DNA from: JABSOG01 sp041583135
GTDB taxonomy: Bacteria; Pseudomonadota; Gammaproteobacteria; Enterobacterales; Alteromonadaceae
Direction of reading: 5' to 3'
Length of the DNA stretch: 35,536 bases
NCBI GenBank assembly: GCA_041583135.1
Contig: JBFHGJ010000056.1
Location: forward strand, 1 to 35,536
The notes below the pieces were generated by a model that was not told the DNA's origin, ran no database searches, and saw nothing but the letters and a program-made list of their open reading frames with translations. Made by a program: the position numbers and the translations under genes. Positions 16,587 to 27,000 of the stretch are shown here, piece after piece. Every line of letters starts with the position of its first letter. Within the stretch, counting starts at the first letter, position 1.

Positions 16587-16641
16587 AAAAGTATGAGATA
16601 ATCGCCCCCTTTTACAATTCCTATAATTCATTCGAGCAAAG

Positions 16642-19470
16642 ATGGACAAGATAGAAGTCAGAGGCGCCCGCACCCACAACCTCAAAAATATCAATCTCGA
16701 CATACCCAGAGACGCCCTCACGGTGATCACCGGTTTATCCGGCTCGGGTAAGTCTTCATTGGCTTTTGATACACTCTATGCCGAAGGCCAAAGGCGTTAT
16801 GTTGAATCGCTCTCGGCCTATGCCCGTCAATTTTTGTCATTGATGGAAAAACCCGATGTTGATCACATCGAAGGACTTTCGCCAGCCATTTCCATCGAGC
16901 AAAAGTCTACCTCTCATAACCCGCGTTCCACGGTCGGCACCGTCACCGAAATCTATGACTATTTAAGATTGTTGTTTGCCCGAGTCGGCGAACCACGTTG
17001 TCCGACCCACAATACCATTTTGGCTGCACAAACCGTCAGCCAAATGGTCGATAAGGTGTTAGAGCATCCTGAGGGTGAAAAAATGATGTTGCTCGCCCCG
17101 GTGATCCAAGGTCGTAAGGGTGAACACACCAAGCTGTTAGACAGCCTCGCGGCCCAAGGCTTTATTCGCGCTCGAATCGATGGCGAAGTGTGTGACCTGT
17201 CCGATCCGCCAGAGCTGGAACTGCATAAAAAACATTATATCGACGTGGTGGTTGACCGCTTTAAAGTTAAACCCGAGTTACAATTACGCCTGAGCGAATC
17301 GTTTGAAACCGCCCTTGAGCTATCTAGCGGCACCGCTGTTGTGGCCTTTATGGATAAGCCCGATGAGCCTGAGCTGATCTTTTCTGCCAACTTTGCCTGC
17401 CCCCACTGTGGCTACTGTATGACAGAATTAGAGCCTCGTCTGTTTTCATTCAACAATCCGGCCGGGGCCTGCTCTAGCTGTGATGGTCTGGGCGTTAGAC
17501 AATATTTTGATGAGCAGCGCATCATCACCAGCGACGAATTAAGCCTCTCTGGCGGCGCCATTCGCGGTTGGGATAAGCGCAACTTTTACTACTTTCAAAT
17601 GCTGACTTCCCTCGCCGCCCATTATGGCTTTGATGTCACCGCGCCGTTTAGAGACTTAGATCCCAAGCACAAAAAAGTCATTTTGCATGGTAGTGGTAAA
17701 CAGAAGATCCAATTTAAGTATGTCAACGACCGTGGTGATGTGGTAAAACGCGAGCACACCTTTGAGGGTATTTTGCCCAATATGGACAGACGCTACCGGG
17801 AAACCGAATCCAACTCGGTGCGAGAAGAATTAACCAAATACATCAATACCCAAAGCTGTCCGAGCTGCGAAGGTAGTCGCTTAAGAGAAGAAGCGCGCCA
17901 TGTGTTTATCAACGAAAAAAACCTGCCAAGCATTACCGAAGGCTCAATCGGTCAATGCCGTGAGTTTTTTGAAAGCATTCAATTTGATGGTCAAAGAGCA
18001 CAAATAGCAGAGAAGATCTTAAAAGAAATTCGCGACCGTCTGTCGTTTTTAGAAAACGTTGGCCTCAATTATCTGACACTCTCGCGCAGCTCCGAAACCC
18101 TCTCAGGCGGTGAAGCTCAGCGCATCCGCTTGGCCAGCCAAATTGGCGCCGGTCTGGTTGGTGTCATGTATGTTCTTGATGAGCCTTCAATCGGCCTGCA
18201 CCAGCGTGACAACGACAGATTGCTTTCTACCCTGACCCACTTGCGTGATTTGGGCAACACGGTGTTGGTGGTAGAGCATGATGAAGATGCCATCAAAGAA
18301 GCGGACCATATTATCGACATCGGCCCCGGTGCTGGCGTCCATGGCGGTCAAGTTATTGCTCAGGGCGACTTGGCAGCCATTATGGCCGCGCCAGAGTCAT
18401 TAACCGGTCAATACTTATCAGGCAAAAAATCCATTGCCGTGCCAGACAAGCGCACACCGGTGCAGAACGACCAATGGTTGAAACTGTTTGGCGCAACGGG
18501 CAATAACCTCAAAGGTGTCGATTTAGAGATCCCCATTGGCCTGATGACCTGTGTGACAGGCGTATCAGGCTCGGGCAAATCAACTCTGGTCAATGATACC
18601 CTGTTCAGAATTGCCCACCGTCAACTGAACAATGCCACTACCGGTGAAGTCGCCCCTTACCAATCCGTCGAAGGTATGGACCTACTCGATAAAGTGGTCG
18701 ATATTGATCAAAGCCCCATTGGCCGTACGCCACGCTCCAACCCTGCCACCTACACCGGCATTTTTACTGCCATTCGTGAATTGTTTGCTGGCACGCAGGA
18801 GGCCCGTTCAAGGGGTTATAAGCCCGGTCGTTTTAGCTTTAACGTCAAAGGCGGGCGCTGTGAGGCGTGCCAAGGTGATGGCTTGATCAAGGTTGAAATG
18901 CACTTTTTGGCCGACATTTACGTACCTTGTGATGTCTGTAAGAGCAAGCGTTACAACCGCGAAACCCTTGAGGTGCAATACAAGGGCAAAAACATCCATC
19001 AAGTATTGGATATGACCGTTGAAGATGCCCGTGAGTTTTTCGATAAGATCCCGGCCATCAGCCGTAAACTACAAACCTTGATGGACGTCGGCTTGTCTTA
19101 CATTCGTCTCGGTCAGTCGGCAACGACTCTCTCAGGTGGTGAAGCGCAGCGGGTAAAACTGGCCAAAGAATTGTCCAAACGCGATACCGGACAAACGCTG
19201 TATATTTTAGATGAGCCGACCACAGGTTTGCACTTCCATGATATCAGCCATCTGCTTGAGGTCTTGCACCGTTTACGCGACCACGGCAATACCATAGTGA
19301 TCATCGAGCACAACCTCGATGTGATCAAAACCGCCGATTGGATTGTAGACTTAGGCCCAGAGGGCGGCAGCGGTGGTGGTGAGATCTTAACGGCCGGCAC
19401 ACCGGAGGAGGTCGCAGAACACCCGGTTTCTTATACCGCCAAGTACCTTAAGCCAATGCTAAAATCGTAG
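16642..19470 (+). CDS. uvrA: Excinuclease ABC subunit A
   Basis: 942 residues, full length (E. coli 940). Two ABC ATPase modules are seen: Walker A GLSGSGKS at 31-38 and GVSGSGKS near 640; signature LSGGEAQRIRLA near 486 and LSGGEAQRVKLA near 829; and the Walker B/D-loop pairs VLDEPSIGL and ILDEPTTGL. Zinc-binding cysteine clusters are CPHCGYC...CSSCDG and CEACQGDG...CDVCKSKRY. UvrA finds bulky DNA lesions with UvrB and starts nucleotide excision repair. ATG 16642 has only a weak GAG ribosome site, and a TATAAT at 16622-16627 suggests a very short leader. Confidence 0.98.
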   Translation: MDKIEVRGARTHNLKNINLDIPRDALTVITGLSGSGKSSLAFDTLYAEGQRRYVESLSAYARQFLSLMEKPDVDHIEGLSPAISIEQKSTSHNPRSTVGTVTEIYDYLRLLFARVGEPRCPTHNTILAAQTVSQMVDKVLEHPEGEKMMLLAPVIQGRKGEHTKLLDSLAAQGFIRARIDGEVCDLSDPPELELHKKHYIDVVVDRFKVKPELQLRLSESFETALELSSGTAVVAFMDKPDEPELIFSANFACPHCGYCMTELEPRLFSFNNPAGACSSCDGLGVRQYFDEQRIITSDELSLSGGAIRGWDKRNFYYFQMLTSLAAHYGFDVTAPFRDLDPKHKKVILHGSGKQKIQFKYVNDRGDVVKREHTFEGILPNMDRRYRETESNSVREELTKYINTQSCPSCEGSRLREEARHVFINEKNLPSITEGSIGQCREFFESIQFDGQRAQIAEKILKEIRDRLSFLENVGLNYLTLSRSSETLSGGEAQRIRLASQIGAGLVGVMYVLDEPSIGLHQRDNDRLLSTLTHLRDLGNTVLVVEHDEDAIKEADHIIDIGPGAGVHGGQVIAQGDLAAIMAAPESLTGQYLSGKKSIAVPDKRTPVQNDQWLKLFGATGNNLKGVDLEIPIGLMTCVTGVSGSGKSTLVNDTLFRIAHRQLNNATTGEVAPYQSVEGMDLLDKVVDIDQSPIGRTPRSNPATYTGIFTAIRELFAGTQEARSRGYKPGRFSFNVKGGRCEACQGDGLIKVEMHFLADIYVPCDVCKSKRYNRETLEVQYKGKNIHQVLDMTVEDAREFFDKIPAISRKLQTLMDVGLSYIRLGQSATTLSGGEAQRVKLAKELSKRDTGQTLYILDEPTTGLHFHDISHLLEVLHRLRDHGNTIVIIEHNLDVIKTADWIVDLGPEGGSGGGEILTAGTPEEVAEHPVSYTAKYLKPMLKS

Positions 19471-19473
19471 TCA

Positions 19474-19585
19474 GAGGATTTATCCTCGCAGCAATATTTG
19501 CGGACATAAATGTCCTGACTGCGCCTTGTAGCCTAAGGCTTTAGCCTTGACGACGACAGCCATATCGCTTGAGGGCATTTATGCC
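19474..19585. repeat. Array of small AT-centred palindromes between convergent genes
   Basis: Five short palindromes occur in 112 bp: GAGGAT-TT-ATCCTC (19474-19487), GCAA-TAT-TTGC (19491-19501), GGACAT-AA-ATGTCC (19502-19515), AAGGCT-TT-AGCCTT (19535-19548) and GGCAT-TT-ATGCC (19574-19585). Four share the same design: a 5-6 bp GC-rich arm ending in T/A around a TT or AA centre. The last reaches into the thioesterase stop codon. Each RNA hairpin is small; together they fill the uvrA/thioesterase convergence. Confidence 0.7.
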
Positions 19586-19989
19586 TGATCTGCCTCCAGC
19601 AACAAATGCGCCTCAAGTTGACGCCTGATCTCGTCAGGAATTGGTAACGACTTTTTCTCGCCATGATTGTCAAAATGCACCATCACTGCGGTGCCTGAGG
19701 CTTTTTTCTCTCCCGCTTGCCATACTTGCTGATAAACATCAAACGACGAATTGCCGATACGGCTAATATAACTGCGAATTTCTACCGGCTGGCCGTAAAA
19801 CATCTCAGCGTGAAAACTGACATCGATTTTAGCCAAGATCAAACGCCACGCATTGAGAGACAGATCCGGCATAAACAGCCTAAAAATGGGATCTCTTGCC
19901 CCTTCGAACCATACCGGCACCATCGCATTGTTGATGTGCCCTAAGCCATCGGTATCGGAAAACCGGGTTTGAATAATTTCGCTAAACAT
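19579..19989 (-). CDS. 4HBT-family acyl-CoA thioesterase
   Basis: 136 residues, the normal length for a single hotdog domain. The active-site motif DTDGLGHINN (13-22) has the catalytic Asp and the GHINN helix start typical of 4-hydroxybenzoyl-CoA thioesterase/YbgC-like enzymes. The following strands IDVSFHAEM and VEIRSYISRIG fit the fold. Expected to hydrolyse acyl-CoA thioesters in the cytoplasm; the acyl group is unknown. It is convergent with uvrA and divergent from trhA, a lipid-linked gene, so shared control from the 19990-20136 spacer is possible. Confidence 0.88.
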   Translation of the reverse strand: MFSEIIQTRFSDTDGLGHINNAMVPVWFEGARDPIFRLFMPDLSLNAWRLILAKIDVSFHAEMFYGQPVEIRSYISRIGNSSFDVYQQVWQAGEKKASGTAVMVHFDNHGEKKSLPIPDEIRRQLEAHLLLEADQA

Positions 19990-20092
19990 TTGACTACTCA
20001 GGGTTATTGTTGCTGATGCTATTGTAGCGTCTAACCTTGTAATACTGTAGTCATTAAATTGCTTGCATAATAATCGCTTCAGACCATTTATT

Positions 20093-20120
20093 TTTTAAGC
20101 GTACACGTGTAAGCTTAAAA
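20093..20120. promoter_or_regulatory. 28-bp palindrome, FabR-operator-like
   Basis: TTTTAAGC - g - TACACGTGTA - a - GCTTAAAA: nested perfect arms with a single mismatched pair. The core AGCGTACACGTGT coincides with the left part of the FabR operator as I recall it from fabA/fabB (AGCGTACA..TGT.CGCT). It ends 16 bp before the trhA start, so a bound repressor would block promoter clearance. Confidence 0.6.
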
Positions 20121-20136
20121 GCAATTTTCAACCAAA

Positions 20137-20814
20137 ATGAATCAAACCATGGAAAATCAGGCATTGAGTGAACCGCTCCCGTCGCACAAAGAAGAAATCA
20201 TCAACGCCATCAGCCATGGCATCGGTGTCATCGCCAGTATCGTCGGTTTGGTGTTTTTATTAAGACCATACGGTGAGTCTCTCAGCACATTGGAACTTGG
20301 CAGCTATATCACTTACGGTAGCTCGATGATCTTGTTGTTTTTGGCTTCTTGCGTTTATCACGCGGTGCGCAACGTCAAGCTCAAGGAGATCTTCAAACTG
20401 GTCGATCATTGTGCCATTTACCTACTGATCGCCGGTTCCTATACGCCAATTCTATTGCTCACTATCCAAGGCACACTCGCCAGCGTGTTTATGGGGATCA
20501 TTTGGAGTATCGTGGTCTTTGGTATCGTATTTAAACTGCGTTTTGGCCATAAGTTTCAGAAGCTTTCGCTGTTCACTTATTTGGCTATGGGCTGGGTTGC
20601 TATCTTCTTGATCTACGAGCTGTGGCTCAAACTGCCTACCGGTGGCTTCGCTTTGCTCGTCGCTGGCGGCATCGTCTATAGTCTCGGCACCATTTTTTAC
20701 GCCAACCACCGCATCCCATACAACCATGCCATTTGGCACTTGTTTGTTTTGGGGGGCGCCAGCTGTCATTATTTTATGGTACTGTTTTACGTAACCCCCG
20801 TTACCTTGGCCTAA
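20137..20814 (+). CDS. trhA: Hemolysin III / PAQR-family membrane protein TrhA
   Basis: 225 residues with seven predicted membrane helices. Family motifs: EEIINAISHGIG (about 20-31), LASCVYHAV (about 70), DHCAIYLLIAGSYTP (about 90-104) and, in the last helix, NHAIWHLFVLGGASCHY, giving the conserved Ser/His/Asp/His metal-site set of PAQR/hemolysin III proteins. In E. coli the homologue YqfA/TrhA affects membrane lipid and energy homeostasis; true haemolysis is doubtful. ATG 20137 is used; ATG 20149 is an alternative, and neither has a strong ribosome site. Palindrome overlap at 20093-20120 suggests repression by a fatty-acid regulator. Confidence 0.9.
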   Translation: MNQTMENQALSEPLPSHKEEIINAISHGIGVIASIVGLVFLLRPYGESLSTLELGSYITYGSSMILLFLASCVYHAVRNVKLKEIFKLVDHCAIYLLIAGSYTPILLLTIQGTLASVFMGIIWSIVVFGIVFKLRFGHKFQKLSLFTYLAMGWVAIFLIYELWLKLPTGGFALLVAGGIVYSLGTIFYANHRIPYNHAIWHLFVLGGASCHYFMVLFYVTPVTLA

Positions 20815-20829
20815 TCGACTTAGGCCAAG
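20805..20829. terminator. Bidirectional terminator between trhA and ATP-grasp gene
   Basis: CTTGGCCTAA - TCGAC - TTAGGCCAAG, a perfect 10-bp stem that includes the trhA stop codon (20812-20814). It is followed by CTGGTTTT on the + strand. It separates two convergent genes that are only 21 bp apart. Confidence 0.7.
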
Positions 20830-20835
20830 CTGGTT

Positions 20836-22053
20836 TTAACGTATCGCTAATTTCACTTGAGATGACAGCCCCTTTAACTGTTCACGCAACCGCTGCGCGC
20901 TTGGCGCCTGATAAACCAAATAGCCCAAACGGTCGTCACTGTGTCCCATGGTTTTAACCTGCTGGCCGACCACCACATCCAAAGCAAAAGCGATTATCGA
21001 TTCATCTTCTTTGCTTTGCGCCTCAAGGGTCTCTTTGCCGCTGATATGCTCAACAATACCGGCCTTATCGGCGAAGAAAAATCCGATACCGACATGCCGA
21101 TGACAAGGGATATCCGCCGGGATTAGATCCAATACTTGCTCGCCGAGGGCCTGTCTTGCCGCCAATTCAAACAAATTGATACCGGTGACCTTCTCCACCA
21201 TTTCAGGTATATAGTCGCCACCGGGTCGAGTATGACTCTCGACCACCACAGGTTGTTTATCACCTTGGCGTAAAATCACCTCAGTATGGCTGATGCCGTT
21301 TTTGATGCCCAAACGCGTCAATACCAGCTGGGTATATTGCGCAATTATTTGCCATTGTTCTACGCTGATCGCTGCCGGTTGAAAGTGAGCCGTTTCAACA
21401 AAGTTTTGCTCGTCACGCTGCTTTTGCGTGATCATGACAATACGGTGTTTGCCGTTTTCACTAAAGCCCTCAACACTAAATTCACAGCCAGCCACAAAAC
21501 TCTCGACGATGGCCGGTAATTTGCCTTCACTTAGCAGCGCTTGCCCCTGCTCGGCGTTATCAATGCGATAAATCCCTTCACTACCAGCCCCTTCAAGGGG
21601 CTTCAAAATCAAAGGAAACTGCGCCTCATTCAAGCTATCAAAGAACGCCTTGCCTTGCTCGCGCTCACGCATCACCCGGTAAACGATATCTTGGTGCACC
21701 TCGGCCATCAGCGCACGGGTTTTCCCCTTGTCCAAGGTATTGCCCGTTGCCACCATATCGACATTACAAGGTAACGATAACGCCTGTGCTATTTGACCTG
21801 CAATAAGTTGGGTTTGGTCATGAAAACCGATCACCGAGACGATATTAAAGCGCTCCGCCAGCATTTTTGCGGTGGCAATGTAAGTATCAATCGCCTCGTC
21901 TTTGTCAAAATTAAACCATAGTTTCGCCCCTGACAAATGGTCACCCTGTTCACAATTATCCAAAGTACCAAACCAGATCACCTGATAACCTTTGGCATAT
22001 AAATAACGATGTGCCTGACGAATACCGCCGATAAGTAAGATGGTTTTTTCCAT
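20836..22053 (-). CDS. ATP-grasp ligase (BacD / L-amino acid ligase-like), last cluster gene
   Basis: 405 residues. An N-terminal Rossmann-like domain (ILLIGGIRQAHRYLYAKGYQ) is followed by an ATP-grasp fold: nucleotide lysine in FPLILKPLEGAGSEGIY (about 150-166), and the Mg-binding end TEVILRQ...PVVVESHTRPGGDYIPE (about 262-287). The C-terminal domain resembles that of carboxylate-amine ligases that make dipeptides. It should activate a carboxylate as an acyl phosphate and join it to an amine. It is the most distal gene of the cluster, 26 bp after the MFS exporter, and shares only the general fold with the other two ligases. Substrates are not predictable. Confidence 0.85.
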   Translation of the reverse strand: MEKTILLIGGIRQAHRYLYAKGYQVIWFGTLDNCEQGDHLSGAKLWFNFDKDEAIDTYIATAKMLAERFNIVSVIGFHDQTQLIAGQIAQALSLPCNVDMVATGNTLDKGKTRALMAEVHQDIVYRVMREREQGKAFFDSLNEAQFPLILKPLEGAGSEGIYRIDNAEQGQALLSEGKLPAIVESFVAGCEFSVEGFSENGKHRIVMITQKQRDEQNFVETAHFQPAAISVEQWQIIAQYTQLVLTRLGIKNGISHTEVILRQGDKQPVVVESHTRPGGDYIPEMVEKVTGINLFELAARQALGEQVLDLIPADIPCHRHVGIGFFFADKAGIVEHISGKETLEAQSKEDESIIAFALDVVVGQQVKTMGHSDDRLGYLVYQAPSAQRLREQLKGLSSQVKLAIR

Positions 22054-22079
22054 GACATACGACCTATGTAAGTTAACCC

Positions 22080-23309
22080 TTAGGTTTTCGCGCCATCGAC
22101 GCGTTTTTGTGGTTGTTGATAAATAACGAGGTAGCTGATCAGGCAGGTAAATGCCAACAACAGTGCGATCAGCGACAGTGTTGTGGCCATCATGCTAAGT
22201 TCAGCGAAACCGGCAAGGATCAAGCCGCTTATCGGCAAGGCCGCCATACCAACCCCATGAAACAGACTCAACACCTTGCCCAAATCGCTCTGTTCAATAA
22301 AAGCCAGTCGTTCGGTTCGGCTAAAGACATTGTGCATTTGCAGTAAGACCACCAGCAGGCAATACAGCACAAAAAACAACATCATCGACTGCAACTCGCT
22401 AAAGGCGATAGCAAAGCAACTTAGCGGTAACAATATCCAGCTGACAAAGCCCAAAGACTTGGTTTCGATACGATGGCTCAGGCGGTTGATAACAACCAGT
22501 GCCAAGATACCACAAGCGCCGCTGGCCCCCCGCAATAACCCCAAAAGGCTTTGAGAGGCTTCAAAGCCTTGGGTAATGATCACCGGTGAAATACTCAACA
22601 TGTAGCCCATCAGCAGATTGATAAAAAAATTCAAAAGTGCAAAGCATTGCAGCGCGGGAGTCTGCTTAATAATGGCAAAACCCCGCCGAATGCTCTGCCA
22701 AGGGTTGTCACTGTGATGCCGCTCAAATGAGCGCATCACCACATTGCTCAAAGCATAAGAACAAATTAAAAACGACCCGGTGGCAAAGATGAAAAATACA
22801 CTCAACGGCACTTGATTAACCAGCACAGCGGCGAGAAACGGCCCAACGATATAACCGAACATCTCACTGCCTTGATATAAACTCTGCGAGCGAGCAAGGT
22901 CACCCTTCTCAACAATCAACGGCAACATGGTATCGACTGCGACATCAATCACGCCAGTGCCGAAAGTGATCACGGCTGCCAAAGCCACCAACACCATCAA
23001 CATCGCCAGACCTTGCAACGTAAAAATGGCCACGATGGCGGCCAAAGCGGCCGTTATCCGCGCGATATTGGCCAGCTTCGATACCCTAGCCGCGCCAAAC
23101 TTGTCAATCCAGTGGCCAATGAAAGGAAACGCCAACACCAGCAGCGACCATTCCACCGCAAACGCCAAGCCAACATCACTGCTTTGTCCGGTTTTGGCTA
23201 AGATCAACAACGGCATAATAAAGTTGATCAGCGCAGTGGAGATATTCCACAAGGTACAACTGATACTAAGCTTCCAAACACTGATAGGAAGTGGTTTGCG
23301 CACACTCAT
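22080..23309 (-). CDS. MFS exporter (MFS_3 / enterobactin-exporter-like)
   Basis: 409 residues and about twelve membrane helices starting at LWNISTALINFIMPLLIL, with a motif-A-like loop GHWIDKFGAARVSK after TM2. The pattern is that of small drug or siderophore exporters. ATG 23309 overlaps the adaptor stop (ATGA), so it is translationally coupled to the RND pump genes. In context it probably exports the cluster product or an intermediate across the inner membrane. Confidence 0.85.
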   Translation of the reverse strand: MSVRKPLPISVWKLSISCTLWNISTALINFIMPLLILAKTGQSSDVGLAFAVEWSLLVLAFPFIGHWIDKFGAARVSKLANIARITAALAAIVAIFTLQGLAMLMVLVALAAVITFGTGVIDVAVDTMLPLIVEKGDLARSQSLYQGSEMFGYIVGPFLAAVLVNQVPLSVFFIFATGSFLICSYALSNVVMRSFERHHSDNPWQSIRRGFAIIKQTPALQCFALLNFFINLLMGYMLSISPVIITQGFEASQSLLGLLRGASGACGILALVVINRLSHRIETKSLGFVSWILLPLSCFAIAFSELQSMMLFFVLYCLLVVLLQMHNVFSRTERLAFIEQSDLGKVLSLFHGVGMAALPISGLILAGFAELSMMATTLSLIALLLAFTCLISYLVIYQQPQKRVDGAKT

Positions 23310-24064
23310 AGCGGAGCCACCTGCACCATCACAGATTCGCCAATAAGCGCCCCGGCAAACGCCGACAAGCGCAAATAAACCCGCTGAGCATCTTCACTGA
23401 CACTATCGAGCTTATCAAGCACGGTGACATGAAAAAACCTCTCACCATCTGCCGGTTTGGCCAGTATCTTGGTACCGACATCAAGCTTTTTGGCCAAAAC
23501 AAGTGGCAATGACAATGCGATAAACGGCTCGTCCTGCCCTTGCAAAAAACCAATACGCTCGCCTTTTTGCACATATTCGCCGACTTTTTTATCGACCAAG
23601 ATCAACTGGCCATCAAAAGGCGCACGGATCTGACGATATTGCGCCAACACCTTGGCGAACTTCAATTCACTTTTCGCGCCTTGCAGTTTTGCCTTATGCT
23701 GCGCCAACTGGGCCTGTAGCTCATCAATACGCTGGGTTGAGGCAAAATCCTTGTCTTGCAAACGCACAAAACGCGCCAATTGCTTTTGGTATATCGCAAT
23801 CGCTTGGCCGTGATAGTTCACCTCGGATTGGCTTTTCTCCATTCGATATTGATTGTCGGCCACTTCAATATCGACAATCAAAGCCCCTTGTTGCAGTCTT
23901 TGCCCGCGCACCGGCAATTGCTTGATAAGCCCTGACACCATGCTGTAGAGCGTCACACTTTGCTCGGTCTGAACTTGCCCGACATAAAGCGGCGGTTGCG
24001 CCGCTGCCGCCGGTAGCCACAACAAGGCACTAAGACTCAGTACCACCAACAAATTAAACTGCAT
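23306..24064 (-). CDS. Periplasmic adaptor (HlyD/AcrA-like) of RND pump
   Basis: 252 residues, short for an adaptor (AcrA about 397). A signal peptide (LLVVLSLSALLWLPAAAA-QPP) is followed by a split barrel-sandwich: first half near VSGLIKQLPVRGQRLQQGAL, a helical hairpin of about 70 residues (LAQHKAKLQGAKSELK), second half near IRAPFDGQLILVDKKVGEYV, then a short beta-barrel. The membrane-proximal domain is reduced. It overlaps the pump gene end by 11 bp and the exporter start by 4 bp. Confidence 0.88.
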   Translation of the reverse strand: MQFNLLVVLSLSALLWLPAAAAQPPLYVGQVQTEQSVTLYSMVSGLIKQLPVRGQRLQQGALIVDIEVADNQYRMEKSQSEVNYHGQAIAIYQKQLARFVRLQDKDFASTQRIDELQAQLAQHKAKLQGAKSELKFAKVLAQYRQIRAPFDGQLILVDKKVGEYVQKGERIGFLQGQDEPFIALSLPLVLAKKLDVGTKILAKPADGERFFHVTVLDKLDSVSEDAQRVYLRLSAFAGALIGESVMVQVAPL

Positions 24065-27000
24065 TGCGATTGCCCTTACGATGAAAATAGGAATAACCTT
24101 TGAGGGTAATGAAAACGCTGCCGGGTAAACCCAACAGCAAACCGAAACACACCACGCTGGCCAATCCGCGATAGAGATCTGCCGATTGATTGGTGTTGAC
24201 GATCAGCGGGATCATGCCTATCACAGTAGACATAGTGGTAATAAAAATGGCGTTGTAGCGCTGAGCAAATACCCCTTTGACCAACTCGTTCAGTGGCGTT
24301 GTCTCACCATACTCAAGGCAATAATCGACAATCAACACACCGTTGTTGACAATCACCCCCATCAAAATAGCCAACCCGAGAAACGACACCATATCCATCG
24401 CCTGTTGAAAAAATGGATTGACCACCACCAGTCCCAACACACCACCGAGAAATGCCAGCGGAATAGCGCTGATGATCAGCAAAGCCAACTTGCTCGAACG
24501 ATAAATATTCATCAAAATCAAGAACAAAGCCATCGACCCTATGGCAAACACCGCCGCCATTTTGTGCAAAGATGCCTGCAAGTTATCCGCTTGCTTACGC
24601 ACATAGGCTTGAGTCAGGCCGGGGTATCGACTGAGCAGTTGTGGCAGAATTTGGCTTTCAAGGGCATTTTCAATCCGCTCGAGACTCAAATTGTCAGATG
24701 GAAATAGCGTGATCTGATACGCCCGGTTTTGATTGATCCGGGTGAGGGTTTTAGCAGCGCTATGCAGCTTAACCCTAGCAACGTCTGATAACGGCACCAA
24801 TGCGCCGCTATCGGTTAGCAAGCTAAACCCATTGAGGTCCCCGCTACGCTTATCTTGTTGTGACAACAGCATGGGAATACTCCCCTCAGTGGCATAAAAC
24901 TCGCCGCTGTAATAACCGCTGACAACCGACTTAAGCTGCTCTCTGGCCTGCTCAACACTCAGCCGATACATCGCCAGCCTGGTATTGTCGAACTCAACCT
25001 CATAGGCCTTTTGCGAACCGATGCTCTGTAGTGGGTTTTGTATACGGACATTAAACGGCTTTAATGCTTCACTCAAATCATCTGCAGCGGCACTTGAATC
25101 TGCCACCGAACCACCGGCAAGTACGACACGTAACAGGTTTGGTTCACGCAAAGTGCCAAACAGCGAATCCTGACCGATTTGATATTCATATTGCGGCCAC
25201 TCGGACAAATAGTCCTCAACCTGCTGTTGCAGCTCAGCCAATTGTTCTGGATCTTGTGGCCGCACACCGACCCCGGTGCCGCCGGGATAGGTAAATCCAT
25301 AAAAATTGCGCGTCACCGGTTGTGCTTCGCCATGTTGATGGGACAACAATTTTTGCGACAGCGGTTGCAGCAAGGTTTGACCGATAAAATCAATATCGTC
25401 CTTGCCATTGGTGTCAATCCAAATATCGACGGCCTGACGTTTGATATCAGGTAGGATGGAAAAACCCGGTCGAACCATGACAGTCAACACAAGTGGCATC
25501 ACCACTATCAATGTCAAAAATAGCGGCAACGGCCAATTGGCATTAACCAGCCCCTGACTCAGGCGTATCAACAGTGCAGGAGAGCGCGCTTGTTTGACCA
25601 CCAGCATGCCATTGCGACACAGTAGCCTCACCATAGGAGGCATAACGACAAAAGCACAAAATACCGCCCCAAGCAGTGAGGAAAACACCACCATAGATAG
25701 GTCATACAAAAGCGCACTATCGATACCACTACCATAAGCAGTCGGCAGCAAGATGGCTATCGTAGTTAATGTTGAAGCCAGCAAAGGCCGGGCAACCTTA
25801 TGCAGAGCAGTCACGATCACCTTGTCTGAGTCCATTCGGCCACGGCTTAAGTTGGCAATTTCAATTAGGATTATCACAAAGTAGTCGATAATAAATCCGA
25901 CACTTAAGGACAAACCCGCCATAGAGATCACATTGATGCTGCTCTGCCAAAAGTAACTAAGCACCAACGCACTCAAAACCGCAATCGGTGTACAGATAAA
26001 AACCACCAACGCCATTTTACCATTGCCTAGGCGATGCCATAAAAAGAACCCGGCAAGCGCCATCGCCGCGACAAACGCCACAGCCACCGACCCCAAGGCT
26101 TCGGTAATAAAGCCGCCGCTATCAAACGACTGCACCAGTTTAAGTCCTTTGGCTTTGAGATAATGCTGATTGAGATAATCCACCTGCTGATTAAGCTGCC
26201 TAAGTGTCGTTAACGAATCGATATTTCGCGCTTTGGTTATACCGATAGAAAACGCCACAGCGCCATTGCTCAACACCAGATCTTGCCGAGGAAAATAGTC
26301 GATACTCACTTGTGCCACATCGAATAACCGTACTTGGGCTTGATTGAGTACGATATTGTCCAATTGCTGCAACTGCGTTGGCGCACTGAGCAGCTGCACC
26401 GTTTGATGATTGAGCGTGCTAAAACCGGAAACCTGCACTTGTTGGTCGTCAAGCACCGCTTTGACGTCATCGAAGCTCAAGCCATATTGGCTCAGTTTGG
26501 CGGCGTTAAGTTCAATTTTGACGTAGCGCTGGGCCGGATTGGCCACTTCGACCAGACCAACACCGGGCACCGCACGCAGTCTCGGCAAGATGAGTTTTTC
26601 GACCAATTCACCGTACACTCTCGGGTCTTTATCTGGTGTCGAGACCTCAAGAAAATATCGGGTCAATTCTTCTGAGGAACGGTCAAAAGACAAACTCGGA
26701 CCGGCAATATTGCGTGGCAACTGATTGGCCTGCTGTACGTTTGACAGCACATCGGCGTAGCTTTGCCTCATTGCCTCGACGGACTCGAACTCCAAAGTTA
26801 TACGGTTGTGACCAAAGCTGCTGCGGTTGATGATGTTTTTCACCCCGGCAACGGCACCAATGGCCGACTCCACTTCAATACCAATATACTTTTCAATGTC
26901 AGAGGCCGCTGCTCCCTGCCAATAGGTGTCGATATACAACTTATTGCTGTCGAAAGTCGGCAGCAATTGATTGGGCATTTTGTGCCAGACAAAAGCCAAC

